From positions 54,889,091 to 54,953,090 of the forward strand of contig CM075853.1 of the NCBI GenBank assembly GCA_037975125.1: DNA of 64,000 bases. Reading direction: 5' to 3'. Positions 47,778 through 59,157 of this stretch are shown in pieces. Origin of the DNA: Latrodectus hesperus (lineage: Eukaryota; Arthropoda; Arachnida; Araneae; Theridiidae). Positions within the stretch are counted from its first letter, which is position 1; each line of letters opens with the position of its first letter. The notes beneath the pieces are model-generated. The model did not search any database and was not told where the DNA came from. It saw nothing but the letters and a program-made list of their open reading frames with translations. Made by a program: the position numbers and the translations under genes.

Positions 47778-49439
47778 CTGACAATAGAAATAACAATAAT
47801 TAGGAAGACTAGTGTGAAAATTATACCGAATTATTATCTTTAAATAAAAACCTTTTAAACATAAATAAAAATTAGAAAAAAGTAGAGAAACCTTGAAAAT
47901 TTTATAAAAGTATATTTATACTGCAAGATAATATGATGTACTTACACATCATTACAAAATTAAAGAAGAAGTAAAATATAGTAACAAGATAAGTATCCAG
48001 TAAAAAAATTTTATTTGCAACTAACTATAAACAATCTTCAACATTAATAACAATAAGGAAAGATTTTTAATCAAACAAGAACAAGAGCAAATGATATTTT
48101 TAACAGATAATTATAAGAGAAATCTATAAATATATGAAAAAGTATTTCAACAAATATTAATTTTAAAAACTTAAAAAATTATGTAGATATTCTTTTTTAA
48201 TAGGGAATATAAAAATCATTAATTTGGAATTTGAACATTACTTCAAAAATACAATGAAAATGTCAAAAAATGAAAAATTATTGTATGCCTATATAAACTT
48301 TTTACTCACATAGAAATTTTCATAGAATCTCAACCTTCAGTATTGTTACACATACTTTTAAACTTGCATTTAAAAACTGGCATTAATATTGGCTATGACA
48401 CATTAATAAAGAAATATATTAGTAGAATGGTTTAAAAAAATTTTTTAAGCAAATTGAAAAATATTAGTGTTGGCAGTTGACTGTGTGGGTAAGAATCTTT
48501 CACAATTAATCTATAAATAATCTCTGAATAAAAATCCTAATATCTTATTAAAAGCACTCAATGCCACAATAATAGAGGTTAGGTAAAGTTCATTTAAAAC
48601 AGAAACAGTTGACTAGTGTGAAAATTCTAATTTCCTAATTCTGGAAACAAAGCATTGCATAACAAGCTTTGTTTACCATTTACATATATTTTATACTTTT
48701 GTTATATTTTATAAAAACATGAAATGGCTCCAAAAGCATGTCTTCTTAAAAATATTAACTATTAAATTTTAGTTAAAAAATTTGAAATATCATGTATTAT
48801 TCTAACAAAGACTTTTTAATTCTGAAGCACAAGTATTTAAATGAATGTCAACCCCCTCCCCTATGAGCAAAAAGATATTTCAATATCACAAACACATAAA
48901 AACTGTACTTTGGTACAATAAAAGAATAAAAATATTCAAGGATACAAATATTTTATCCAAAATTTCATTACAAAACTTAAAAAATCCAAGCATAAAGAAT
49001 AATATAATTTAACATTTTTTTCCAATTCTCAATAAATACAAAAATAATAAATAATGTATTTCTAAAATTCACTAAAACAGGAAAACTTCAGATATAACTT
49101 CCATTTTATTCAAAATTTTTCTCTTACACTTAAACTTGTATATATTTTCATTACCACAAATTTTTTTCGTTATTTTTGGTAACTGCAATTATGATTTAAA
49201 TGTTCTCTAAATGAGTGAAAATAATTATTAAAACATAAAAACTAATTAAATTAATTAAAAAATCAAAAATATTTTTATAAATTTTTTTAATTAATTTTAA
49301 AACAAAAATGTAAGTACCACACAAAAAAGTATATACATTTTTTGTTATAAAAATATATAGAATATATATTCTGAAAAAATTCTTTATAATGTTTCAATTC
49401 TAGGTTCAGATAATCAATAAAAACCATATTTAAATAATT
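47778..49439 (-). other. Upstream intron of Frl, CpG-poor part
   Basis: Very AT-rich, CpG-poor, with no exon recognisable. The exon with the N-terminal Met-Gly should be upstream, and I did not find it here. Confidence 0.55.
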
Positions 49440-49486
49440 TCACTCGGTAAAAATTATGATGACATTTTCAATGAAAGCATCACAAA

Positions 49487-49498
49487 TGCGCATGCGCG
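49487..49498. promoter_or_regulatory. NRF-1/Erect-wing-type binding palindrome
   Basis: TGCGCATGCGCG matches the NRF-1 consensus YGCGCAYGCGCR at every position. It lies 1.7 kb upstream of the first Frl exon found, exactly where the CpG-poor gene body gives way to CpG-normal DNA. NRF-1/Ewg sites mark TATA-less promoters of broadly expressed genes (family knowledge), so this may be an alternative Frl promoter or a promoter for an upstream transcript. No first exon is assigned. Confidence 0.45.
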
Positions 49499-49525
49499 AA
49501 ATCGCAATACTTCGCTCAGTTTTTA

Positions 49526-49560
49526 TTTATTTATTTATTTATTATTATTATTATTATTTA
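49526..49560. repeat. (TTTA)n/(TTA)n microsatellite
   Basis: TTTATTTATTTATTTATT grades into TTATTATTATTATTATTTA. An open frame across it (49456-49653) reflects the repeat. Confidence 0.9.
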
Positions 49561-49714
49561 CAGCTCAGATACTGTATTTCTGGAATCGACATAGAAACGG
49601 AAAAATATCCGTATTTAACTAAGTTTAACGTGTTTATAGAAAAACGAATTTGATTCGATAAAATGTGTGTAGTAATTAAACCCACCGAAAATTTAATTTT
49701 TTTGATCAAATGCT

Positions 49715-50092
49715 TTAACGAGCTATAATTGAAAAGAAATTCGAAATGGATACAAGTGTATAGTTTTTCCCCCGCATCTTTATTTTAGAAATAATAAAAT
49801 GTTTAACAGTAATACACAGACAATAAAACAATATGGCTGATTCAGTCAATGTGAAACTCGTTAAAAGGTGACGAGGAAAAAGAAAGATGACACAACCGCA
49901 TGACACACGCAACACTTGATTTATTTCCTTCCAGCGGAGTAAAACAACTAAATATAAGCAGATATTCATTATCACAGGAAATGCTGCAACATAAAAAAAT
50001 TCGATTAAATATTCATTACAACTGCGGTAACTGTTAAAGGACTTATAATTTATGACTTCAAAATATGTTGTGACATTGTTTCTTGACAACAT
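49715..50092 (-). CDS. Unsupported 125-codon frame, hydrophobic
   Basis: Open from ATG at 50092 to TAG at 49715 in DNA where chance stops are frequent. It has two hydrophobic stretches (A-F-P-V-I-M-N-I-C-L-Y-L-V-V-L-L and A-I-L-F-Y-C-L-C-I-T-V) and many Cys/Ser, but no recognisable family. It could be a lineage-specific small membrane protein, part of a 5' UTR, or chance. Its distance upstream of the NRF-1-type site is about 220-600 bp. Confidence 0.15.
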   Translation of the reverse strand: MLSRNNVTTYFEVINYKSFNSYRSCNEYLIEFFYVAAFPVIMNICLYLVVLLRWKEINQVLRVSCGCVIFLFPRHLLTSFTLTESAILFYCLCITVKHFIISKIKMRGKNYTLVSISNFFSIIAR

Positions 50093-50239
50093 TTACAGTT
50101 TTAGTAAATTATCGAAAATAAAAAATAATTCAGTTTCTATTTTGATTAGAGTTTCGAGTAAAAATAGATCCGAGCGTTCAGCTGAAAAGAGTCTCAAATT
50201 TTAACGTTATAATTATATTATAAAAATATTATAAAAACG

Positions 50240-50830
50240 TTAGAATAGCGTTGCCCTGCGAGATGTCAGCAGTGGCAGATTTGGCCAAGCTATCTGCAAT
50301 TTCATTACCACTCAATCCATCATGGGAAGAAACCCATTGAAAATGAATAGTGATTAGTAGAAAGTCGTGTCACAAAGTCTAAAATATTCAAACTTGTCTT
50401 TTCCCCAATGGTCGTCTAATGAGATAGGTGCTCTATAGAGGGAATTATTTCTAACGATTAGAAAGTGACTGTATCGACAAACTTAAGCCATGTATCAGTA
50501 CCGCATCGACGAAGACCTAATGATAAAACACACTTTTCGTTCAGGATCTTGGATTTAATTCCAGACGTTGAATAATGGGAGAGGAATACTGCGCTTCTAC
50601 TTTCTACATGACTGTTTGTCGAAAAGGATTCATGGAAATTTACTGAGTTTCTTACTACGAAACATATGACTTATTCACCAAGAATAACAATAACCCCGGA
50701 AATCACCTTTACAATGAATACCTAAAAGAGTTTTCGATAACTTCGAACTGTTAATAAGCAGTCAACAAGGAGGTTCAAATTAAATCAATCTTTAAAAAAC
50801 TGAGAATACACCATAGATACTTAAAAGTTC
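50240..50830 (-). pseudogene. Non-LTR retrotransposon ORF2 remnant (RNase H region)
   Basis: Minus-strand frame at about 50360-50250 reads L-L-I-T-I-H-F-Q-W-V-S-S-H-D-G-L-S-G-N-E-I-A-D-S-L-A-K. It keeps the Q-W-V-x-S-H-x-G-x-x-G-N-E-x-A-D motif of the RNase H domain in Jockey/R1-type ORF2. Sequence to 50830 is CpG-bearing and probably the same element but does not translate cleanly. Frames slip just upstream of the motif. The reverse transcriptase part is not recognisable. Confidence 0.6.
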
Positions 50831-52970
50831 ATATAGAGCAAAGCACACTCGTTCAGACGATGGATTCAAAATAGGAATTTCCTTCCTACGTGTGTGTTTT
50901 TGGATATACGCTTGCTCATCTCTTTACTTTTGTTTTGTACACGGTGTGCACAAAAATGTGCAAAATTCTTTTGTTCGGAATATTTAGAAGAAACAGAGCG
51001 ATAACGAATCATTTTCATAGGTCAATTGCGTGAGAATATTTTCTACGAAATAACTGAGAAAATTCATATCTGCTGCATGATTACATTGCAAATACATGTT
51101 TTTAGAAATAATAATGTAAAATTTTTTAGAAATAATAATTAAGATTGGGAAATATATCTAAAATCAATAAACAATTATGAATAATAAACTCCTATTCGTT
51201 GCTCTTTATGTATTGCATTGCTTCTGCTTAAAGAATTTTTCAAATCATTTAAGAACGAAAAATTTTAATAAATGTATATACTACATTAATTTTTGTTACA
51301 TATAGGTCAATAACTGATATAAAATTTCGTATTTCTTGCAATAAATATAAATGCATTATATAAGATCAATTAACTACAAATTACATAAGATATAATATCA
51401 CATTGCAATTTTAATCCGAGCTCTTTAAATAATAAATATAATTATAAAATAGTTACAGAAGCATTTTGTTGAATAAATTAGCTGAAAGAATTAATTTTGC
51501 TATAATGTAAATTTTACAAAGCTAGTAACTGTGATAATAACATTAAATTTAAGCAAGTGACGTTTCAATAAAATTAAAAAACATATTCGTCATGACTGAA
51601 TAATTCTATATTCTGAACTCATTTAACTAGAAAGACTGAGAAATAGTTGAATAATGCTGACCAATAGCAATCTCTTATTTAAAAAAAATATATCCAGAAA
51701 GAAATGACTAAGCGTAACACTTGAGCAACTTGAACACAAAGATAGGTTATCTCACACTATTAAGTACACGGAGGAAGTTAATCGATTATTCTTTTTCCAC
51801 GTCTCAACAGTTAAACCACTTTTACTTTTCATGCTGAGAAAAGATTTTCGTTTTCTTTTCTGTACAAAACAATTAAGAAATTGTTTTTAAAATGAGTACT
51901 CTGCGCACATTTAAAAATCCTAATTCTTTTCCGAAAATTATTTACTATTCAAAAGATGATAAAAATAAAGGGAATAAGAATAGGATAAAAAAAAGTGTAT
52001 AAAAAACAAAAATCATGAGTTAATATATCGAAAGTTACATATTTTTTACAAAAATTTTTCCATAAATTCTACAGTTTACTAAGAAAAATATCATCTTTAA
52101 ATTTATTCCATTGGTTACCATTTAAAAATAACACAGATTAAACTTTGATTTTAATAAAGTGATAAGACACAAAAAAGAGTAATATATTACAATGTGAAAT
52201 TACTGCAATGAATGTTACAATATCAATAGCATCAAAAAGCAAGTACGAGATACAAAATACAATAAACTATTGCATATGTAGGCGTGCATATATAGTTATA
52301 AATTGCACTTGTGTGTGTGTAATCTTTTTCTTTCAAAAAATAATTACTGAAGTGTGTTGTGCTTGTGAGGTGACAATGTCAAAGAATTTGTTATCGCAAG
52401 GGTTTCAATCAAAATAAGCAAAATACTTTAGAATCAGAGAAAAATATGACGGCAAGATATTTTAATCTCATTGTAAAGAAAATTATTTAAAATGCTAATG
52501 AGTAATAAAGGGAAAAATAAATTAGATCCATATGAATTGCTGTCATTTATGAAGTGATGAAATCATTTGCCAAAATAGATCGTGACGAGACCTAAAAACA
52601 ATCGGACCAATAGTACGGAATTCATCAGAAAACCTATACTCCAAAAATTGCAAAAATATTTCCTGTACTTTTATTGCACAATTAATAATTCCGCACAAAT
52701 TTATATGTATATTACATATATGACTACTAAACCCAGGAGATACGTTATTAGACCCTGTCTAACAAAATATTGTACAGATTAAATGAGTAAGAAGAGCAAA
52801 TTGGTAGACTTTAAACCAAGTAATAGACACAAGTCAATTACAAATAAGACACTAAGATTTTGCTAAGTTACAAAATAAAACCAGAATTTCAGGAAAATAT
52901 ATAGATATGATTGATTAAATGATTGTTGTCTTGTACACGAAAAAAAAATTTGCTAAATAGAACCAAAAAC
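50831..52970. other. Non-coding DNA, nothing recognised
   Basis: AT-rich but CpG-normal. Small plus frames at 52208-52417 and 52582-52782 lack domains. No repeat family identified. Confidence 0.45.
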
Positions 52971-52974
52971 CAGT

Positions 52975-53930
52975 ATGACAAGCTATGCTAGGTTTGGAGC
53001 TTGAAGATTAAAAAATGTCCTGTGGTGGTAAGCCGAGCTCGTAGAGAGTGTCTAAAATATCCTGGTACTAAAATATCCTGGCATGTTCTGACATGATTTG
53101 GCTTCAGGATAATTTTCAAATATGAATTATGATCTGGAATTATTTACAGAACTATATTTTTTTTAAATAGCCAGCGCGATGTCTTGCTGTCGCAGGCGAG
53201 AGAACCCTGGGTCAGTTAAGTTCCGAAATCACAGTGGTTTTCTAAAACTTTTAACAGAGTTTCCGTTTGGGAACCACATTGGATCTTCAAATATAAGTGA
53301 AGATTTGATCGAGATTTCTTTTGCTTCTTTTGATAATGTATCGACGTACTCATTTTTCTAATCTTTCGAGGCAGGGATCCATTGAAGAGTGCTAGGATTT
53401 TTTAATGTGGCTAAGAAAGACATTTACATCTTTAAAATGGTTTTTCCATTGTAGATGCTTTCGAGTCCTGGTTTTAAGTCGGAGAAGACCACCAGTTCCT
53501 CTATAGAAGCATCAAAATTGTTTCAAACTAGGATGAAAATCTTCTTTAGCAATCAATTCATTGGAAAGTTTGCGGTTATTTTACCTGTAGGGGAATCGTG
53601 TTCAATTTTAACACCACAGAGCTACACAATATATATACCAGCACCACCATTAAATGTGCTATCACAGAAACCATCAGTTAAAGAAAAAATTTATTTTCTC
53701 AAGAGAAAAAGTTGATTGTAGTCAAGCCTTTATAATACATTACATCTGACATTTTTTATAAAGCAAGAATTTAATAAACTTAAATTAATCTGAGTATAAG
53801 TGAATTGATAGGAAGTAAAGGTTTCTGGAGGAGAGAGTTTTCTGATATCTGTCAAATTGTAAAGATGAAGATTTGTGAAGTCTTGTTGACTCATTAAAGG
53901 AGCTAAGTCCTGTTAAAGACGATTCCAATA
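52975..53930 (-). pseudogene. Non-LTR retrotransposon ORF2 remnant (RNase H and C-terminus)
   Basis: On the minus strand, from right to left: an open stretch L-A-P-L-M-S-Q-Q-D-F-T-N-L (about 53905-53860); T-D-G-F-C then F-N-G-G-A-G-I-Y-I-V (about 53675-53620), the first RNase H strand; E-L-V-V-F-S-D-L-K-P-G-L-E-S-I (about 53500-53455); L-Q-W-I-P-A then N-E-Y-V-D-T-L-S-K-E-A-K-E (about 53395-53310); F-S-R-L-R-Q-Q-D-I-A-L-A (about 53200-53165), as in R-L-R-T-G-H; and Y-E-L-G-L-P-P-Q-D-I-F near 53030. Order and spacing fit ORF2 downstream of reverse transcriptase. Several stops and slips. The plus frames at 53179-53361 and 53455-53715 are antisense shadows. Confidence 0.7.
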
Positions 53931-53946
53931 AAAACTTCTTAGATTG

Positions 53947-53982
53947 TACAATCTTTCATATTGCATGATATGAAAGATTGTA
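53947..53982. repeat. Perfect inverted repeat, 15-bp arms
   Basis: TACAATCTTTCATAT, then six bases TGCATG, then ATATGAAAGATTGTA. It would form a hairpin on either strand. Confidence 0.9.
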
Positions 53983-54239
53983 TATAAATAAGTATAAATG
54001 ATATACTAAAGTAAAATCATACAGTTTCTTTTTTTTTTTTTTTTTAGACAGTGGAAGTAATTTTCAATTCCTTTAAGTTTTGATATCATGCAGCTTCAAA
54101 AGAACATAAGTACATTGTCAATATTTTAAAATTACAATCACAATAGAAAAATTAATACATTGAATTTAACTATTGATTTTATGAGAATATATGAATAATA
54201 AGTAAATAAATAAATGTTTTCATCTTACAATTGCGACAT

Positions 54240-54636
54240 ATGAATAAGATCCGTCCAGAAGACAACTGGTAGTCATCGGGGGAGGGAGGAATAATTTAAT
54301 CTATTTAAGTTGCCCAACCCATTCAAGCAGTGTCAAAAATGAAGTTGTTGCACCAGCATGCTTTCTTGTACTAAGTCCTGAGTTGGACTCTACCACTTAG
54401 AAGCAGCCGGATGGGGACTTCGTGAAGAAGGGACCAAACAGAAGACATCCAATACTTGGCCTGCCACGCTCGGGGTACCATTTTACCATTTTACTCGGGA
54501 CATTGCGACTACACCCAGTTTTAATATGCCTCAGCCACATTAGCGATCACGACGGACCTTCGATTAAGCCGAGATTCGAACTCACTACCTTCCGATGATA
54601 AGAACAACGCCCTAAAAATACCCAGGCCACCGCGGC
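54240..54636 (-). mobile_element. tRNA-derived SINE, family B
   Basis: On the minus strand it starts GCCGCGGTGGCCTGGGTA (from 54636), which includes a box A (TGGCCTGGGTA), and has a near-perfect box B GAGTTCGAATCTC (54583-54571). The body is unique, with CCATCCGGCTGCTTCTAAGT and GAGTCCAACTCAGGACTTAG blocks, ending near 54240. High CpG and an intact box B suggest recent activity. The body is unlike the SINE at 46.35 kb. Target duplications were not resolved. Confidence 0.7.
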
Positions 54637-54640
54637 ATTT

Positions 54641-55795
54641 CAATAATGAAGTGCATGCTGTAACATAATCATGCAAGTTTTAAATCATGATGGAATCTTT
54701 ATATTTGACCATTAATATATAAATTACTTAAAATGAGTGGAAAGTATGAAATTTTTTTCATGAATTCTTTGTAAATTAACAGTAAAATTTTATTAATTTT
54801 GAACATATTTCCTAAGCAACAGTGTATATTAATAAGCCTGTAACATTTTTCTTGAGTTTCTTAGTCGATACAATCGATAATAATAACTATTACATTTATT
54901 AATATATAAAAAATTTTTAGGAAATTATTGATTGACATAAATAAAAAATATAACTTAGGAAGTTTTAAAGTGTCGCGATTGTTTCATAATTTTAACAACA
55001 TAGCATATAAAATATGATATAGCCGTATTCAGCATGTAATAATAAACATAAGTTTAATTTTATGTTTACACTTCAAAAATAAGTCAAAATACTGTTTCGA
55101 CTTTTTCACAATACAGCTGTTACATGTCTTCCGTTTTTCCTACATTGTTTTCAATATTTTATAATATTTTTATTATCCCTACTCAAAGTTGATAATAATA
55201 ATTATTTTTATAAATGTAGATGCAAAAGGACCCTAGAATTTTAATCCTCTTAAAATTACTAAAGGAAATTCCAAACTCTATTACTAATTTTACTACTTAT
55301 CGTTATTAAATTATTACTATTTCTAAATATTAAATTAAAAAGTCTAAATTATGGTTTCACCATTTTATTTTGTATTAGTATAGATAATTATATTACATAT
55401 AAAAATAATTTATAGATTAAAAATTTCTCAAATGGTTTTGTATCAATATAGTTCTACATATAGAAATATTTTTTAAATAATGAATTTAAATATGAATTAT
55501 TTGTTCTGACTTTGAACCTTTCTTAATACAAGTATGTTATCTAGTCACTTCTTATTCAGTCTCAATTTCCTAATAAAACTACAACTCAACATGCATCCAA
55601 CTTATCAATAAGTAACATATTTAACGACAAAAAAATCTTTTTTTAACAAATTTGTAATATTGTAATAAAAAAAATTAAAGTATAAAGCAAAAAATGCAAA
55701 AGATAATCTTATGCACAACATAGTTCAAAAATGATTAACATAAGAAAATGATTTACAGCTGCAGTAAAAATAGGATTATATTTTAACTTTCATTA
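54641..55795. other. AT-rich DNA, nothing recognised
   Basis: No long frame, repeat or RNA feature seen; CpG is lower here than in the flanks. Confidence 0.45.
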
Positions 55796-55799
55796 ATAT

Positions 55800-56304
55800 T
55801 TGCTTCACATGTGGCTGAAATGGGACATTTTTAAGAGAGATGCGCTAGAGTTTCGACATATTCAGGAAGAGGAGTTTTTCGCAGCTAGTCAAAGCGGAAC
55901 GAAGACGGGAGAAGGACCATCCCATGAATCAAATTTCCTCATGCTTCAGTGTTCATGGTCAAAACACAGATTACCCACGCCAAAGAGTTTCTTCCTCCGT
56001 CTGTCATGGATGACCGCTTTCGGAGGACATTCCGCTAACACCGAAACAGCCCCGAGCAAAATATCTTCACAGTAATCCAATATGATACCACTGTGGAACA
56101 CGATGGAGTACTTTAAACAACAAAGGCAAGACACGAAACACGGAGAGAGAGAGAATGAGTAAATCCTTTGCAAAAGAGAACGAACGCTATTTTAACACAG
56201 AAAGAGAAAACTTGATCGGGTATTATTTAAGAATGATGGCTTGAACGAGCAGCAGTTATGCCCCATTGTGAAACACACACATTTGACTATTTCTGGAGTA
56301 TTAC
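55800..56304. other. Less AT-rich, CpG-bearing island
   Basis: About 500 bp with clearly more G+C than its surroundings. A 91-codon frame (from a GTG-like or CTG-like position at 55800 to 56075, plus) and a 75-codon frame (56173-55946, minus) overlap, so at most one can be real, and neither has a known domain. On the minus strand a GGCGTGG/GTAATC donor-like site lies at about 55974-55968. A 5' UTR exon or promoter of Frl, or of the possible exon at 56305-56395, would fit, but nothing proves it. Confidence 0.35.
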
Positions 56305-56395
56305 CTGCATAAACTGAATGGCCCAGAGTTCTAAACAAGAAAACAATAAGCAAATTAATAGCTTCCATCACTGAAACGCTCTTTTTAAAATTCAT
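56305..56395 (-). CDS. Possible first coding exon with signal peptide
   Basis: ATG at 56395 opens 30 codons: a short Lys-containing start, the hydrophobic core I-N-L-L-I-V-F-L-F, then H-S-V-Y-A just before the exon end, a good signal-peptidase site (V at -3, A at -1). Codon 31 would be split by a donor GTAATA at 56304. Reading on without splicing runs to a stop at 56192. No second exon was recognised toward lower coordinates, so the protein is unknown. It would be a gene nested in, or upstream of, the Frl 5' region. Confidence 0.25.
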
Positions 56396-56641
56396 TTACT
56401 GCTTCGAATTTCTTTTAATTAAAATTGTAAGGAAATTCATTAAAAGACAATATTAAACCGAGGAAAATCGAATTATCCAAGTTGTTTTGTAAAACAGAAC
56501 ACGCAACAAGGTATAATGAATAACTGTGTTAAAAAAAAAGATTTAAATTTCATGAATTCTATGAATCCTTTTGGAATAATAAATTATATATTCAATACAT
56601 TATTTTAAATTATTAAAAAATTTATCGAATTAAGAAAAACA

Positions 56642-56676
56642 AAAATTAGGGGAAGACATAGTCTTCCCCTAATTTT
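56642..56676. repeat. Perfect hairpin, 16-bp arms, 3-nt loop
   Basis: AAAATTAGGGGAAGAC, loop ATA, GTCTTCCCCTAATTTT. No mismatches; the arm contains GGGGAAGAC, unusual in this AT-rich tract. Confidence 0.95.
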
Positions 56677-58905
56677 GTCTTTACACTTAAATAATCTGGA
56701 GTGAAATGATATTTAAGTGCATGAAAAATTTAGTTTAAAGAAAAAATATGTGAATTTCAAATTCTATAATTATTCTCAATGTAAAAAAAATTAATCTAGT
56801 ATGCTAACCCTACACAACAGGGCAATATTTTGATGACATAATGAAATGGTGGCTCGAATACGTCTGTTTGCTCAGCTACGAAGCGCGTGATATAGGTGAG
56901 TCATGTTATGCGAAGTACTACTGTTCAGTAAGCGCAATATTTTAGCAAGGTTATGACTTCACAAAGGCTGTTCTTTATCACAGACCATTCAATAGCTTTT
57001 GATTTAAAAACAATCGCAGATAGAAACCTTCACCTGATCCCTAGGCGAATCTGATTCCATAAAATTTCGTAAACATCTTTGGTCTAAAAAATGTTTTGAT
57101 GATTAGCCATACATAATCGATAATTCAGAGAGATACTAAAAAATAAACAATAAAAGTAATACGAAAGCAGAAAGAAATGTTCCCACAAATTTAAATGAAG
57201 CAATAAAATTATTTCTTCCATTAAACAGCTGTCACTTTAAAAGTTGAGAACCAGCTTGATAAAGGGGACAATATAATTTTAAACAATTATATTGAAACTA
57301 AGATGATTTATTTACTTTTTAATAAATGCTTAAATTTCCGAGACAAAACTCTTTAAAGAAATAAAGTAATTTTTAGTAACATGACTTTGAAAAACATTTT
57401 TCTGCGTGATTTAATATAAAACTTACTCAATAAATCTAAACATTTTATTCGATTATACACTCAAATTTACATGTATTGAAAATTTATCTTTAATACTCTT
57501 AATATCGAATATCATAAATAACATTAATAACACACATATACAAAAATTTCAGTACCATGTATAATTTAAATGAGATTTATAAAGGTTTAAAAAAATTGAT
57601 AATTTTCTCTACATTATCCAAATAATTATTTTATAAAAGCACGAATTTTCAAATAGGAAAATGCAAAGGATTTAATGATAAAAACAAAACGAAATAGATG
57701 AGAAAAATTTAAGTACGAGTATAAATGAGAACTTATTTACATGGATTAACTAGCAATATACGTTTTATAATTATCATTAATTTTAAATATAATTCGCATT
57801 AACTGCATAATATTATAATTATCAAGATGACTAGGAAAAATATCAATAAACCCAATATCTAAATTCTCACATGTTTATTCCAGTCCCCTCGCGAAATCAA
57901 TCGCATGATCGAAATACTGTCACAATTTTGTAACAATTTCGAAGAATTTTATCAAACAAAAGTATATCTTTCTAAGATAACCTAGTATATTTAAGCTATA
58001 ATAATCGTCTATTTTATTGGCTACTATTACCAGCAATTTAAGAAATAAATTTGAACTGTAACTTCAGATATGAAATTCCATTAGGAAATTCATCTAGCGC
58101 AATTTCAAATGGATAGATTTTAGGATAGAAATTAAATTTAAAAAGCGTAATTTTTCCATGTAAAAATAACCTTGATTAAAATTATTTATAGATTTCTCTT
58201 TTTGGCGGGAAAATTTTAAAATTTGTTTTTCAAAAGAGCAACAGAACTGGGAAATTAATGAAAGACATTTTAAAATGCAGTAGTGTATGGAAAACGAAAG
58301 ATAGAAAGTTTGAGTCAGCGATGATATTTGACTCAATGACAAAGCTTTGCATGATGCATACTAATATATAGCTTTCTCGTGAACCAAGGTCAGTGGGCAA
58401 CAAATTTCAGCTGCTCGCATCATCATTTATTTTGTATATGCAGAGGCAGGATACGTTAAAGGCCGTACTCAAGTTACATGTCCATAACTAAACGTTTAAA
58501 TTGGTCGAAACAAACTAAAACACGACAGTGCAACCGAACTTGAAAAGGAAATATATATATATAACGCATATTTTTCTTTTTTGTAATGCTGGAATGTCAC
58601 ATTCTATTGTAATGTATATAATACTAAGGAGTGGTACTTTAACAAAGAGATACTCTAAAATAATAAACGAAACAGTTAATGATTAAATCAAAATAAATAT
58701 ATCTGTAATAAATCCGAAGTTGGTCACTCAATAAAATAGCAGTTTTAAACAAAAATATAAAATTAACGTTGTATACTTAGAATTTTTTTAATGAACTTCA
58801 TGCGACAACTCTTGGATGGTAGTTTCAAATGATTTTTTAAAAATTAATAAAACAAATAGAAATGTGCACCTAACGTCATTTTGAATAGATTAGAGAAAAA
58901 TGTAA
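56677..58905. other. Non-coding DNA, CpG-normal
   Basis: I counted about 26 CpG in 57661-58740, in contrast to the Frl introns. A minus frame at 58094-58342 lacks a recognisable domain. No repeats assigned. Confidence 0.45.
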
Positions 58906-58907
58906 TG

Positions 58908-59157
58908 ATGAAGCTCATCACCGGGTATAGCAAAGCTTACATCAAGTCCATGAATTTGTTCACCCAAAATTCCAACAGTGGGTTAAAGATTCTGTCTGGA
59001 TAAGCCCAGATATAATTAAATACGGTCAGAAGAAGCTTGTTCACAATCGAGCACTTTCAACAGAGTTCGCAGAACCCTCTGAGAAAACCAAAGAACGTAA
59101 GATGGAAAATGTAAAAACTGAAGATAACTTTAAAATAATGAGAAAAGTAAAAACATA
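58908..59157 (+). pseudogene. Unidentified coding-like relic
   Basis: The plus frame reads D-E-A-H-H-R-V, a TAG, then about 75 open codons (58938-59157) including H-E-F-V-H-P-K-F-Q-Q-W-V and W-I-S-P-D-I-I-K-Y-G-Q-K-K-L-V. There is no start codon and I do not recognise the family. It could be the end of a decayed transposon protein. Confidence 0.25.

Noticed and set aside
49715..50092. Calling the 125-codon frame a real membrane protein
   Set aside because: No family resemblance, no promoter or splice evidence of its own; kept only as a low-confidence entry.
53179..53715. Plus-strand frames of 60 and 86 codons
   Set aside because: They are antisense to the recognisable RNase H text of a non-LTR relic.
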